DNA from: JANNPJ01 sp035474375
GTDB lineage: Bacteria > Actinomycetota > Actinomycetes > Actinomycetales > Kineosporiaceae
Length of the DNA stretch: 64,000 nt
Assembly: GCA_035474375.1 (NCBI GenBank)
Contig: DATINJ010000215.1
Span: 14,553 to 78,552 of the forward strand
Reading direction: 5' to 3'
Below the pieces are notes generated by a model that saw only the letters and a program-made list of their open reading frames with translations, was not told the DNA's origin and ran no database searches. Of the stretch, positions 5,801-15,114 are shown piece after piece. A program made the position numbers and the translations under genes. Every line of letters starts with the position of its first letter. The stretch's first letter is position 1.

Positions 5801-8572
5801 ATGTCTATTCGCAAAGTTGCCGCCGTTCTGACCGCATCCGTGGTCGGTTTCGGTGGCCTGGCCGCAATCCCGGCCACCGCTGGCGCATCCGCGCTGAGCA
5901 CCACGCTTCTCAGCGCCGAGGCGCCGAACCCGCCCAAGGGTTGGACGGTGACGACAAATGGCAGTAGCCAGCGCCTGCTCTGGACTACTACCAGCCCCGT
6001 CATCGGCGACGCTCAGGTGCAGTTCTTCGCCGGCGACCGACTGCTCGGCGCGGCGCGGCCGGCCGCAGACGCCCGCAGCTACCGGCTCGACATTCCAGTC
6101 GGGACCCTGGCGAACCCGGGGGACCTCCAGGTCCGAGCCGGTGGACGGCGTCTTGACGCGGCCGGTGTGGCGGCACAGGGCAGTTCGCGCAACCTCTCGC
6201 AGGGCACCGCATCGAACCCCGCAGCGCTGCCGCCGGCCGCAGTGGACCCCGGCAAGCCGGGCAAGTACAAGACGGTCAAGGGTGAGTATTCGCTGCCCGC
6301 TGTGACGCTGCCTGACTTCCCCGCGAAGGTGGAGATGAAGGCGGTCGTGGTGGCCCCGAAGGGCGCCACCGGTGAGCGACCGCTCGCGCTGTTCCTGCAC
6401 GGACGGCACTCGGTCTGTTACGGCACCCCCACAGACAATGATGGAGACGTAGCCTGGCCGTGCCCGGCTGGAATGAAGCCGATCCCGAGCTACCGTGGCT
6501 ATCTGCGCGCCCAGCGCCTGCTCGCCTCGCAGGGCTACGTGACGGTGTCCATCTCGGCCAACGGCATCAATGGACAGGACTTCGCCAGCGATGACGGCGG
6601 CGCCCAGGCCCGCTCGTCCCTGATCCGCCTGCACCTCGCGCACTGGGCCGACTGGGCCGCCGACAGCGCCGGAGCACCGGCGATCGTGCAAAAGGCACCG
6701 CGCGCCAACCTATCCAAGGTGCTGCTGATGGGCCACTCACGAGGCGGCGACGGCGTCAACCGGGCCGCGATCGACTCGTTGACCCCGCCACCGAGCGCCG
6801 CCGACGGGTATCACGGTCCGGTCCGGTGGAAGATCAGTGGGACGCTGCTGCTGGCGCCTACCCTCTTCGGTCACAACCCGGAAGCGGACGTGCCCTCGGT
6901 CGTTGTCCTGCCCGGCTGCGACGGAGACGTCTACGACCTGCAGGGTCAGTACTCGGTCGACGGCACTCGCGGGCTTGGTACCGGAACCGCATTGCACAGC
7001 GCCGCTTTCGTCGTGGGCGCCAATCACAACTACTTCAACTCGGAGTGGACGCCGGGCCTTGCCGCGGCACCGGCCGGGGATGACTGGTTCGAAGACAAGG
7101 ATGCGGTCTGCGGTAAGGGCAAGAAGTCGTTGCGGCTGACGCCGGTGCAGCAGCAGAAGGTCGGAGCCACCTACATCGCCGCAGCCGCAAGGCTTTTCGT
7201 TATGGATGACGACCGGGTGCTGCCGTTGCTCAACGGTTCCAGAGTCCGCGCGCGATCGGTCGGAAAGGCGCGCGTGCTGAGCCACGCGGTCGGCGCGGCC
7301 CGCAAGCCGTTCATCCTGCCCGCCAAGGACCTCAAGGTCACGAGTTCCGGGGCGACCAAAGCCCGGCTGTGCCGCGAGGTCACCCAAGGCAAATCGGCTT
7401 GCACCTCCGCCACCGTCCCGCACTTCGTGTCCTTCTTCGGAGTGCCTGAGGAGCCGGACCGGTATGCCGTCTACCTGAAGTGGTCCAAGGCCGGCGGGGC
7501 CGGCATGAAGCTGACCCCCAAGCAGCCGATGTCGTTGACCCATTCCTCGAGGGTCGCCCTCCGGGTCATCGTGCCGCCGAACAGCGCGAAGAAGCAGTTC
7601 GACGTTGTCGTCGCCGATGCCGCCGGGCACAAGGCCACCCTGGGTCGGGTCTCGATCAGCGGTCTTCCGGGAACCCGGTCGACGGTTGGCGATTGGGCGC
7701 AGGAGGTTCGGGTCCCGCTGAAGGCGGCCCGGAAAGCCGGGCTCGATCTGAAGCAGATCAGCCGACTGGGACTGGTCCCGCGCAGCAGCAAGGGTCAGGC
7801 GTGGGTGCTGGATGCCTGGGGCTGGCGGGCGGGGACGCCGGCCGTGCAGATCGCCCCAACGGCTCGGGTCGATGTCGGGACGCTCGGCACGGTGACGGAA
7901 ACAGATTCTCCCGCCACCTACCAGATGCCGGTCTCGGTCTCCGGGAACGTCGCCGCGAAGCTGCGGATCTACGTCTCGGACTGGATGAGTGGCAAGACCA
8001 GCACTCAGGTGGTCACGATCGCACCCGGAGCAACCAAGATCGACGTCCCGTTGACCATTCCCGGTGACAACAGCTTCGGCTTCGGCGCGTTCTACTCGAT
8101 CCTGGCGGAAGCCGTGACGGGCAGCGTGGTGGGTGATTTCGTCGGCACCCTGGAGGTAACTGAGGACGATCCGGCGCCGACCATCACCGTGACGCCGGTC
8201 GCCGATAAGGTCACCGAGGGTGGGACGTTGAAGTGGAAACTGACGCTGTCCGAGCCGGTGACGACGTACCTCTTCACCGGGCTGACCCTCCTGCCCCCGG
8301 CCGGTGCCGAACTGTCGACCACGGACCTTCCGGCAGCCTGGGTGCGCGACAACCTGTTCATCAACCCAACGCCCTCCCGGCCGCTGTCTGAAAGCGATGC
8401 GTTCTACGAGCTGTTCATTCCCGCCGGCACCACCACCGTCGAGGTGGAGACGCCGACGAAGAAGGACAGCCTGACCGAGGGGCCGGAGCAGATTCGCTAC
8501 CAGGTCCAGTCCATCGACGGCGTTACCCCGGCGGGACCGGAACTGATCGGCACCGTGAACGACCCGTCCTGA
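5801..8572 (+). CDS. Large secreted alpha/beta hydrolase with Calx-beta-like C-terminal domains (copy 1)
   Basis: A Sec-type signal peptide (residues 1 to about 30, ending Ala-Gly-Ala-Ser-Ala) starts this 923-residue protein. Residues 31-145 form a small beta-rich domain absent from the second copy. An alpha/beta hydrolase domain follows (about 150-480): the oxyanion-type Leu-Phe-Leu-His200-Gly and the nucleophile elbow Gly-His-Ser313-Arg-Gly-Gly. Residues from about 690 to the end hold two Calx-beta-like units, with the Val-Thr-Glu-Gly-Gly-Thr-Leu-Lys motif. The start has GGGGGA just upstream. An extracellular esterase or lipase role is likely; the substrate is unknown. It is the first of a tandem pair with 8737-11262. 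Confidence 0.8.
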   Translation: MSIRKVAAVLTASVVGFGGLAAIPATAGASALSTTLLSAEAPNPPKGWTVTTNGSSQRLLWTTTSPVIGDAQVQFFAGDRLLGAARPAADARSYRLDIPVGTLANPGDLQVRAGGRRLDAAGVAAQGSSRNLSQGTASNPAALPPAAVDPGKPGKYKTVKGEYSLPAVTLPDFPAKVEMKAVVVAPKGATGERPLALFLHGRHSVCYGTPTDNDGDVAWPCPAGMKPIPSYRGYLRAQRLLASQGYVTVSISANGINGQDFASDDGGAQARSSLIRLHLAHWADWAADSAGAPAIVQKAPRANLSKVLLMGHSRGGDGVNRAAIDSLTPPPSAADGYHGPVRWKISGTLLLAPTLFGHNPEADVPSVVVLPGCDGDVYDLQGQYSVDGTRGLGTGTALHSAAFVVGANHNYFNSEWTPGLAAAPAGDDWFEDKDAVCGKGKKSLRLTPVQQQKVGATYIAAAARLFVMDDDRVLPLLNGSRVRARSVGKARVLSHAVGAARKPFILPAKDLKVTSSGATKARLCREVTQGKSACTSATVPHFVSFFGVPEEPDRYAVYLKWSKAGGAGMKLTPKQPMSLTHSSRVALRVIVPPNSAKKQFDVVVADAAGHKATLGRVSISGLPGTRSTVGDWAQEVRVPLKAARKAGLDLKQISRLGLVPRSSKGQAWVLDAWGWRAGTPAVQIAPTARVDVGTLGTVTETDSPATYQMPVSVSGNVAAKLRIYVSDWMSGKTSTQVVTIAPGATKIDVPLTIPGDNSFGFGAFYSILAEAVTGSVVGDFVGTLEVTEDDPAPTITVTPVADKVTEGGTLKWKLTLSEPVTTYLFTGLTLLPPAGAELSTTDLPAAWVRDNLFINPTPSRPLSESDAFYELFIPAGTTTVEVETPTKKDSLTEGPEQIRYQVQSIDGVTPAGPELIGTVNDPS

Positions 8573-8573
8573 G

Positions 8574-8663
8574 TTCAGAACGCAGCACCGAGCAGTTCAC
8601 GATCGGCCGACGGCCGGGTCGTTGGTCACCGCCCTTGCGGTGGCCAGCGACCCGGCCGTTCCG
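8574..8663 (-). pseudogene. Remnant of the 3' end of the neighbouring lipoprotein gene
   Basis: This spacer is clearly related to the 3' end of the lipoprotein gene at 11265-11735. On the minus strand it reads Gly-Thr-Ala-Gly-Ser-Leu-Ala-Thr-Ala, identical to that protein, then diverges and stops early. The flanking stretches GATCGGCC, CGGCCGGGTC and GCGGTGGCCAGCGACCCGG are shared at the DNA level. It is best explained as the leftover of a tandem duplication whose unit included the hydrolase gene and the end of the convergent lipoprotein gene. Confidence 0.75.
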
Positions 8664-8666
8664 TTT

Positions 8667-8684
8667 CATCCTTTTATGAGGATG
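8667..8684. promoter_or_regulatory. Inverted repeat upstream of second hydrolase (copy 2)
   Basis: CATCCT and AGGATG form a 6-bp inverted repeat around TTTATG, preceded by GTTT and followed by TCC. It is the counterpart of the element at 5733-5749; the arms are kept while the centre differs. This favours an operator or other protein-binding site for the hydrolase genes. Confidence 0.5.
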
Positions 8685-8736
8685 TCCAAGGTTTGGCCGA
8701 TTAATGTATCCTGCCCCCAATCCGATTGTGGGAATG

Positions 8737-11262
8737 ATGTCTATTCGCAAGATCGCCGCCGTTCTGACCACCTCCGTGGTCAGTTTCGCTGCCCTGGCCG
8801 CGATCACGGGTACCGCTGGTGCCGCGCTCGGCTCACCCAGCTCCGCGCTCAGCGCCAACGCCGTGCAGGGTACGGCCGCGATCCCGGCAGCACTGCCGTC
8901 GGCCTCGGTGGACCCCGGCAAGCCGGGCAAGTACAAGACGGTGCTGGGGGAGTATTCGCTCCCGGATGTGAAGCTGCCGGACTACTCCGCAAAGGTGGAG
9001 ATGAAGGCGGTCGTGGTGGCCCCTAAGGGCGCCACCGGTAGCCGGCCACTCGCCCTTTTCCTGCACGGGCAGCACTTGAGCTGTTACGGCGACCCCGAAT
9101 TGGGCGAACCGATCTGGCCGTGTCCGGTCGGAACGAAGCCGTACCCGAACTACCGCGGCTACCTTCGCGCTCAGCGCCTGCTCGCCTCGCAGGGCTACAT
9201 CACGGTGTCCATCTCCGCCAACGGCATCAACGGGCAGGACCTTTTCGGTAGCGATGACGGCGGCGCTCCGGCCCGCTCGTCGCTGATCCGGCTGCACCTT
9301 GCGCACTGGGCCGAATGGGCCGCGAAAAGCACCGGAGCCCCGTCGATCGTCCGCAAGGCGCCGCGCGCCGACCTGTCCAAGGTGCTGTTGATGGGCCACT
9401 CGCAGGGCGGCGACGGGGTCAACCGGGCCGCGATCGATTCGTTGACCCCGCCACCGAGCGCCGCCGACGGCTACCACGGCCCGGTCCGGTGGACGATTCG
9501 CGGCACCGTGCTGCTGGCCTCCACCCTTCCCGGCCACAACCCGGCGGCCGACGTGCCCTCGGTCGCCGTCCTGCCCGGCTGCGACGGGGCCAACTACACC
9601 TTGCAGGGGCAGTACTCGGTCGACGGTACTCGCGGGCTTGGTACCGGAACTGCCCTGCACAGTGCCGTTTTCGTGATCGGCGCCAACCACAACTACTTCA
9701 ACACGGAGTGGACGCCAGGGCTCGCCGAGGCACCGGCCTGGGACGACTGGGGATCCACGAAGGACGCGATCTGCGGCACGGCCAAGACATCGCTCCGGCT
9801 GACGCCGGTCCAGCAGCAGAAGGTCGGTGCCACCTACATCGCGGCCGCCGCAAGGCTGTTCATCAAGGACGACGACCGGGTACTACCGCTGCTCGACGGC
9901 TCCGGAGTCCGCGCGCCGTCGCTCGGCAAGGCCCGGGTACTCAGCCACGCGGTCGGCGCCGCCCGCAGGACGTTCATCCTGCCGGCCCGCGACCTCAAGG
10001 TCACTGGCGCCGGGGCCACCACGGCCCGGCTGTGCAAAGCGGTCACCCAGGGCACGTCGGCCTGCAGCGCGCCGAGCACCTCCACCAGCGTCCCGCACTT
10101 CGTGCCTTTCAAGTCCGAGGTGACTGAGGAACCGGACCGGTATGCCGTCTCCCTGACCTGGTCCAAGGCCGGCGGGACCGGTGCCAAGCTGCAACCGAAG
10201 AAGTCGGTGTCGCTGACCGGGTCGAAGTCCGTCGCAATCCGGATCATCGTGCCGAAGAACAGCGCAGCCAAGAAGTTCGACGTCGTCATCGCCGATACCG
10301 CCGGACGCAAGGCCACGCTCGGCCGGGTCTCGGTCACCGGCCTGCCGGGCACGAAGTCGACGGTCGGCTCTTGGGCCCAGGAGGTTCGAGCACCGCTGAA
10401 GGCGGCCCGGAAAGCCGGGCTCAACCTGTCGAAGATCAGCCGACTGCAGGTGATCCCGCGCAGTAGCAAGGGCAAGGCCTGGGTGCTGGACGCCTGGGGT
10501 TGGCGGGCCGGGACCCCGGCCGTGCGGGTAGCCAAGGTGGCTCGAGTTGATGTCGGCCCGCTGGCCCCGGTGGCAGAAGCCGATGCCGACTTCACTTACC
10601 AGATGCCAGTCACGGTCTCCGGGCAGGGATCCGGGAAGCTGCGGGTCTACGTTGTGGACCCGGACACCACCAAGGTCAGCACTCAGGTGGTGTCCATCCC
10701 AGCGGGAGCACACCAGGTCGGCGTCCCGCTGAAGATACCCGGTGACAACATCTTCGGCCCCAGCCAAGAATACTTGGTGCTGGCCGAGGCCATGGCGGGC
10801 ACCGTGGTGGGCGATTTCATCGATCATCTGAAGGTGATCCAGGACGATCCGGCGCCGACCGTCACCGTCACGCCGGTTACCGATCAGGTCACCGAGGGCG
10901 GGACGTTGAAGTGGCAGCTGAAACTCTCCGAACCGGCAGTGAACCCCATTTCCGTGGCCCTGCCCTTCCTGCCCCCGGCCGGTGCCGAACTGTCGACCAC
11001 CGACCTTCCGGCCGACTGGGAGTGGTGGGACCGCCTGGAGGTCTCGCCGATGCCGACCAGGCCGCTCTCCGAGATCCGTTTGGGGGACGGCAGGATCGGG
11101 GTGGGGTTCGCACCCGGCGTCACCATGATCGAATTTTCCCTACCGACGGCGCCGGACAGCCTGGCCGAGGGCCCGGAACAGGTTCGCCTTCAGGTCAAAT
11201 CCGTCGACGGAATCGCTCCGGACGGCCCCGATCTGATCGGCACCGTGAACGACCCGTCCTGA
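8737..11262 (+). CDS. Large secreted alpha/beta hydrolase with Calx-beta-like C-terminal domains (copy 2)
   Basis: This is a paralogue of the preceding gene, similar over almost its whole length. I placed the start at the second of two adjacent ATGs because Met-Ser-Ile-Arg-Lys then aligns with copy 1; the frame is open for 11 more codons upstream. The 841-residue product has a signal peptide, Leu-Phe-Leu-His110-Gly, and Gly-His-Ser222-Gln-Gly-Gly (Arg in copy 1). The same two Calx-beta-like units follow. It lacks the extra N-terminal beta domain of copy 1 (residues about 31-130 there). It ends two bases before the convergent lipoprotein gene. Secretion and esterase-type activity are inferred. 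Confidence 0.8.
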   Translation: MSIRKIAAVLTTSVVSFAALAAITGTAGAALGSPSSALSANAVQGTAAIPAALPSASVDPGKPGKYKTVLGEYSLPDVKLPDYSAKVEMKAVVVAPKGATGSRPLALFLHGQHLSCYGDPELGEPIWPCPVGTKPYPNYRGYLRAQRLLASQGYITVSISANGINGQDLFGSDDGGAPARSSLIRLHLAHWAEWAAKSTGAPSIVRKAPRADLSKVLLMGHSQGGDGVNRAAIDSLTPPPSAADGYHGPVRWTIRGTVLLASTLPGHNPAADVPSVAVLPGCDGANYTLQGQYSVDGTRGLGTGTALHSAVFVIGANHNYFNTEWTPGLAEAPAWDDWGSTKDAICGTAKTSLRLTPVQQQKVGATYIAAAARLFIKDDDRVLPLLDGSGVRAPSLGKARVLSHAVGAARRTFILPARDLKVTGAGATTARLCKAVTQGTSACSAPSTSTSVPHFVPFKSEVTEEPDRYAVSLTWSKAGGTGAKLQPKKSVSLTGSKSVAIRIIVPKNSAAKKFDVVIADTAGRKATLGRVSVTGLPGTKSTVGSWAQEVRAPLKAARKAGLNLSKISRLQVIPRSSKGKAWVLDAWGWRAGTPAVRVAKVARVDVGPLAPVAEADADFTYQMPVTVSGQGSGKLRVYVVDPDTTKVSTQVVSIPAGAHQVGVPLKIPGDNIFGPSQEYLVLAEAMAGTVVGDFIDHLKVIQDDPAPTVTVTPVTDQVTEGGTLKWQLKLSEPAVNPISVALPFLPPAGAELSTTDLPADWEWWDRLEVSPMPTRPLSEIRLGDGRIGVGFAPGVTMIEFSLPTAPDSLAEGPEQVRLQVKSVDGIAPDGPDLIGTVNDPS

Positions 11263-11264
11263 GC

Positions 11265-11735
11265 TCAGGAAGCACCGCCCAGTAGTTTCCGATCGGCCAG
11301 CGGCCGGGTCAGCTTGGCCTCCACCTTCGCGGTGGCCAGCGACCCGGCCGTTCCACTGGGGCAGTCGGCCGATTTGAGCCGTCCGGCGTATACCGTTACG
11401 GTGACCGATGTTTCGGTCTCTTTGACGTCAACCCCGGTGACCGTGTCGCACGGTGGGCCACCGATCGCGACATCGACCAGGAGCCGCCGACCGTCGTCCG
11501 ATTGACTGGCCAGTCGCCACTGCGCCTCCCGCTCCCGACGACCTGGCGCCGGGGTGATCGGGACCAGGGTCGGCAGCGGCGGCGGACTGGTCTCCGGTAG
11601 CGGTGGTGGTCCGCTGCCGACGGCCGCGCCGGTCGGTTCGACACCGGGATCCGGGTTCGACGGCCCGCAACTGGTTGCCAGTAGCGCGGCCCCGAGAACG
11701 GCCGCCAGTACTGCGATTCGGTACGGGTACGACAT
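11265..11735 (-). CDS. Small lipoprotein of unknown function
   Basis: Starting at the ATG at 11733-11735, which has AAGGGAG seven bases upstream, the product is 156 residues long. A hydrophobic N-terminus ends Leu-Ala-Thr-Ser-Cys, an acceptable lipobox. A Pro-rich linker follows (residues about 30-65) and then a compact beta-rich domain with two cysteines in Pro-Pro-Cys-Asp and Asp-Cys-Pro, which could form a disulfide. I recognise no family. The gene is convergent with the second hydrolase, and a relic of its 3' end lies between the two hydrolase copies. Confidence 0.7.
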   Translation of the reverse strand: MSYPYRIAVLAAVLGAALLATSCGPSNPDPGVEPTGAAVGSGPPPLPETSPPPLPTLVPITPAPGRREREAQWRLASQSDDGRRLLVDVAIGGPPCDTVTGVDVKETETSVTVTVYAGRLKSADCPSGTAGSLATAKVEAKLTRPLADRKLLGGAS

Positions 11736-11860
11736 GTCTGGCTCCCTTCGGACCGGCCCTGAGCGAGCCGGCATTGCTGAGACGCGAGCGGGGGGCGCCG
11801 GGTTCCCGGCGCCCCCTCACTCATTGCTATTCGTTCACCTCACTGAGTAACCAGTGTGGA

Positions 11861-13009
11861 TCAGAGGTACCGCGTGGCGTTGTAAAGCGTCAGGGCGGTG
11901 TCGTCGAAGTACGGCGAGAGCATGATTGTCGGCCCGACAATCCGGTCGATTCGGCTGTTGATGCCGTTCAGGTAGCCCCAGTTACCGTCCCAGTCGTGCA
12001 ACCAGGCGCCGCCACTGGAACCGCGGGTCATGTCGCACGGGATCTTGATGGTGTCCGAGGTGACCCAGAGGTAGCTCCACTCCGGCGACGACCAGCCGTA
12101 GCAGCGGTAGAGCTGTCCGCCGCCGAACGGTGCCTCAGCGGGGTAGCCGAAGGCGTTCTCCCACACGTTCTTGCCCTGGTTGACCTGGAGTCCCTGGCCT
12201 CCGAGGTAGTTCACGATGTGGTAGCCGAAGTTGGTACCCATGATGGCTACGCCCATGTCGGCGGTGAAGTCGGAGCTGCTGTTCCAGGCTCCGGTGGTCC
12301 AGAGCTGGTTGGCCGTCCAGGTGCCGTACGGTCGCGGCGTCGCCGAAGCGCTGTTGTACGCCGGCACGAACTGCCAGTTGTATGCCCAACCGCCACCCGA
12401 GCCCGCGTTCACACAGTGACCCGCGGTCCAGACCGTGTCGACCCCTTCGGAGTTGATGATCGTGCCCGAGCACTGGTAGTTCAGGCCGTTCATCGTGAAG
12501 AACACCTTGCCGCTGGTCCGCGCGGTCGGCGCGTAGTACGGCAGGTTCGGGTTGACGGCGGCCGCCCGCAGCCCGCTCTTGGCAGCCTTGCTGCTGCGCG
12601 CCGCCTTGCCGAGCAGGCCGCCCTTGGCCCCGACGCTCAACGGCGTTCCGTTCTCGTTCTGCGCGGCGGCGTCGCGCGCTGACTGCGAGTTCTGTTCTTT
12701 CTCATGCTTTTTCACTGCGGCGAGGAAGCTCGGCGAGTCTTCCACCGGCGCTGCCGCCTTCATCCGCGCCGTCGTCCAGTAGCTGGTCACCGCGTCGGTG
12801 GCGGTCGCAGCGCGACCGTGCGCGGCCCGACCGGCGGCCCAGGCGTCGGACGTCACCCCGGGCGCACCCTTGACGTTGGTCTCGGCTGCCGCGGTCGGCG
12901 CCGGTGCGGCGCTCGCAGCCTGGCTGAGCACGAAAGCCGGTGCGGCTACGAGGCTTATGGCCAGGCCGGCCAGAACGGCCCGACGACTGGAGCGAGTCAA
13001 TGTGGACAT
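11861..13009 (-). CDS. Secreted trypsin-like serine protease
   Basis: The 382-residue precursor has a signal peptide with Arg-Arg before the hydrophobic core (possibly Tat, more likely Sec). A propeptide-like Ala/Lys-rich region follows (about 36-160), then a chymotrypsin-fold protease. The catalytic triad is visible: His198 in Thr-Ala-Gly-His-Cys, Asp251 in Ala-Asp-Met-Gly and Ser332 in Arg-Gly-Ser-Ser-Gly-Gly. Two Cys pairs (180/199 and 303/325) could form disulfides. GGGGGA lies eight bases before the ATG. The protein resembles the secreted V8/S1-like proteases common in Actinobacteria. A likely role is extracellular proteolysis; the specificity cannot be read from sequence. Confidence 0.88.
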   Translation of the reverse strand: MSTLTRSSRRAVLAGLAISLVAAPAFVLSQAASAAPAPTAAAETNVKGAPGVTSDAWAAGRAAHGRAATATDAVTSYWTTARMKAAAPVEDSPSFLAAVKKHEKEQNSQSARDAAAQNENGTPLSVGAKGGLLGKAARSSKAAKSGLRAAAVNPNLPYYAPTARTSGKVFFTMNGLNYQCSGTIINSEGVDTVWTAGHCVNAGSGGGWAYNWQFVPAYNSASATPRPYGTWTANQLWTTGAWNSSSDFTADMGVAIMGTNFGYHIVNYLGGQGLQVNQGKNVWENAFGYPAEAPFGGGQLYRCYGWSSPEWSYLWVTSDTIKIPCDMTRGSSGGAWLHDWDGNWGYLNGINSRIDRIVGPTIMLSPYFDDTALTLYNATRYL

Positions 13010-13190
13010 CGGTAGGTCCCCCTAGTAGATCGGATGACTACTGCTTGCTGTTGATCGACTACTAAGAGCGAGCAACCGTGGGGTTGATACACCTACCGAA
13101 AAAGAAATTTGATCTTGCATGCCCGAGGAGCGGCAGCCCGCTCAGGTCGGTGCCAGCTGGGAGATCAGATCGGCGCTACTGAGTTGCGGA

Positions 13191-15023
13191 TCAGGTTTTG
13201 CTGAGGATGCCGTTCGCTTGATTCGTCGAATCCGCGGCGTCCTCCCAGTGGAACCGCAGCGCCGAGGAACCCATCCGGGTCAGCTGAACCAGGCCGCGGT
13301 CAGCGCACGCACGTTTCGGGTTGTCGTCCATCTGCGCGACAAGCTGCAACTCGTTCCCCGAGGCGGACGTAACCGTCAGGTTTCCGGAACAACCGATCTC
13401 GGGCAGCTTCATTCGACCGGTGGTCTTGCCCTCGCGGAGTTTGATTTCGACCGTCCAGGACTTCACCCTGCCGCTCGGCTGGAAGCCGATGCCCTTCCAG
13501 GTGCCGTCGAACGCCTCGGGGACGGTACCCGCCTCGTTTTCATCACCGTCTTCACCGTCGTCGTTGTCACCATCGTCGGTTTCACCGGTGCTAGGAGCGC
13601 TGGTGGCCTCGGTGGGCGGTGGTTGGGTATCGGTTTTCGGTGGCTGCGTATCGGTGTCCGGCGACGTGACCGGCCCGCCCGACTGGGCACCGCGGGGTGT
13701 CTCGGAGTTGGAGGTCGGCGTCTGATTATCACCGATTTGACCAATCGCCCACGCGCCACCGAGGACGACCATCAGGACAACGGCAGCGACCCCGAGCAGC
13801 TGAAGGCGCCTCGAACCGGAGGGCCGGTCAGAACCGGCCGGCGTGCCGTAAGCAGGAGGGGCGCTGTACGCCGGCGGTGCACCGGAACCGGAAGGCGTCC
13901 CGTCAGCGAACGCCGCGCCCGAAGGCCTCCGGTAACCGGACGCCGGGCTCGCAGGCGTCCCGTAGCCGGACGCCGGGCTCGAACCGGGAGGCGTCCCGTA
14001 GTTGGCGCCGGGGCTGGCAGGCGCCGGACCTGGAAGCCCGCTGACCCACCAGGGCTGCCCGGTGGCGTCCCGCTCGGGCGGCCGAACCGTGGGCGGCGCC
14101 GGCGCCCCCCGCGTGGTGGACGCCGCTGCGGCGGCATGTACCAAGCCGGTGGCCTCGGCGAGTACCCGGGTCGGATCGGACACGTCATGCTCGGGCGCCG
14201 GCCGGCCGAGCAGCAGGGCGAGGGTTTGCTGCGCGGTTGGCCGGTGGGCCGGATCCTTGTCCAGGCAGAGCCGCAGCACTGTGGCCATCTCGGGGGGCAC
14301 CCCGGTCAGCTCCGGCTCGCCGGAAGAGATCCGGTGCATCACCGCCACCATGTGTGGCGCCTCGAACGGGGCCCGGCCGGTGGCCGCATAGGCGATCACC
14401 GATGCCCAGGCGAACATGTCCGTGGCTGGGCCGATCCGCTCGCCTCGTAACTGCTCGGGTGCCATGTACGCCGGGGTACCGAACACCCGACTGGTCACGG
14501 TCGTGTCGGTGGACAAGTCGCGAGCGATGCCGAAGTCGATGACCCGAGGCCCGTCGTAGGCGAGCATCACGTTCGCCGGCTTGAAGTCCCGGTGCACCAC
14601 CCCGACCTGATGGATCGCGGCCAGCGCGGTGGCCGTACCGATCGCCAGCCGCTGCAGGTCGGCACCCGTCATCGGGCCGCGCCGCTCGATGCGTTGCTGC
14701 AGCGACGGCCCGTCGATGTACTCGCTGACGACGTAGGGCGAAGGTCCGTCCAGGTCGGCGTCCAGCACCTGCGCAGTGCAGAACGGGGCCACCAGTCGAG
14801 CGGCGGCCACCTCCTTGGCGAACTGCTGCCGCGCCCGGTCGTCGTCCGGGCCGAAACGCAGCTGTTTGATCGCAACTCGCCCGCCGGACGGCGCGGTGGC
14901 CAGGTACACGACGCCTTGACCACCGGCTCCGAGTCGGCTCACGATGCGATACCCGGCGATCTGTTCGGGATCACCGGGTCGCAGATCGGTCACATCGGCC
15001 ACCGCGCCATAGTGCCTCACCAA
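13191..15023 (-). CDS. Transmembrane Ser/Thr protein kinase
   Basis: Residues about 24-285 are a Hanks-type kinase domain with all key elements: Gly-rich loop Gly-Ala-Gly-Gly-Gln-Gly, Lys53, His-Arg-Asp146-Phe-Lys-Pro-Ala-Asn, Asp163-Phe-Gly and Ala-Pro-Glu. A Pro/Gly/Tyr-rich juxtamembrane linker follows, then one membrane segment around 408-428 and an acidic Asp/Glu/Thr-rich spacer. The extracytoplasmic beta-rich domain of about 110 residues (Phe-Asp-Gly-Thr-Trp-Lys-Gly) carries no PASTA repeats. The start is uncertain: TTG at 15023 and GTG at 15020 are adjacent, and a GTG ten codons in is also possible. The kinase probably senses an extracellular signal through the C-terminal domain. Targets are unknown. 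Confidence 0.88.
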   Translation of the reverse strand: MVRHYGAVADVTDLRPGDPEQIAGYRIVSRLGAGGQGVVYLATAPSGGRVAIKQLRFGPDDDRARQQFAKEVAAARLVAPFCTAQVLDADLDGPSPYVVSEYIDGPSLQQRIERRGPMTGADLQRLAIGTATALAAIHQVGVVHRDFKPANVMLAYDGPRVIDFGIARDLSTDTTVTSRVFGTPAYMAPEQLRGERIGPATDMFAWASVIAYAATGRAPFEAPHMVAVMHRISSGEPELTGVPPEMATVLRLCLDKDPAHRPTAQQTLALLLGRPAPEHDVSDPTRVLAEATGLVHAAAAASTTRGAPAPPTVRPPERDATGQPWWVSGLPGPAPASPGANYGTPPGSSPASGYGTPASPASGYRRPSGAAFADGTPSGSGAPPAYSAPPAYGTPAGSDRPSGSRRLQLLGVAAVVLMVVLGGAWAIGQIGDNQTPTSNSETPRGAQSGGPVTSPDTDTQPPKTDTQPPPTEATSAPSTGETDDGDNDDGEDGDENEAGTVPEAFDGTWKGIGFQPSGRVKSWTVEIKLREGKTTGRMKLPEIGCSGNLTVTSASGNELQLVAQMDDNPKRACADRGLVQLTRMGSSALRFHWEDAADSTNQANGILSKT

Positions 15024-15114
15024 CCTGACGATGTGACTATCGAGTGCGAATCGTGAACCGATTGGTACCGGTTTCGGTACTTTCGTGGCTGCCGATCAGC
15101 CCTATTGGCCAGCT

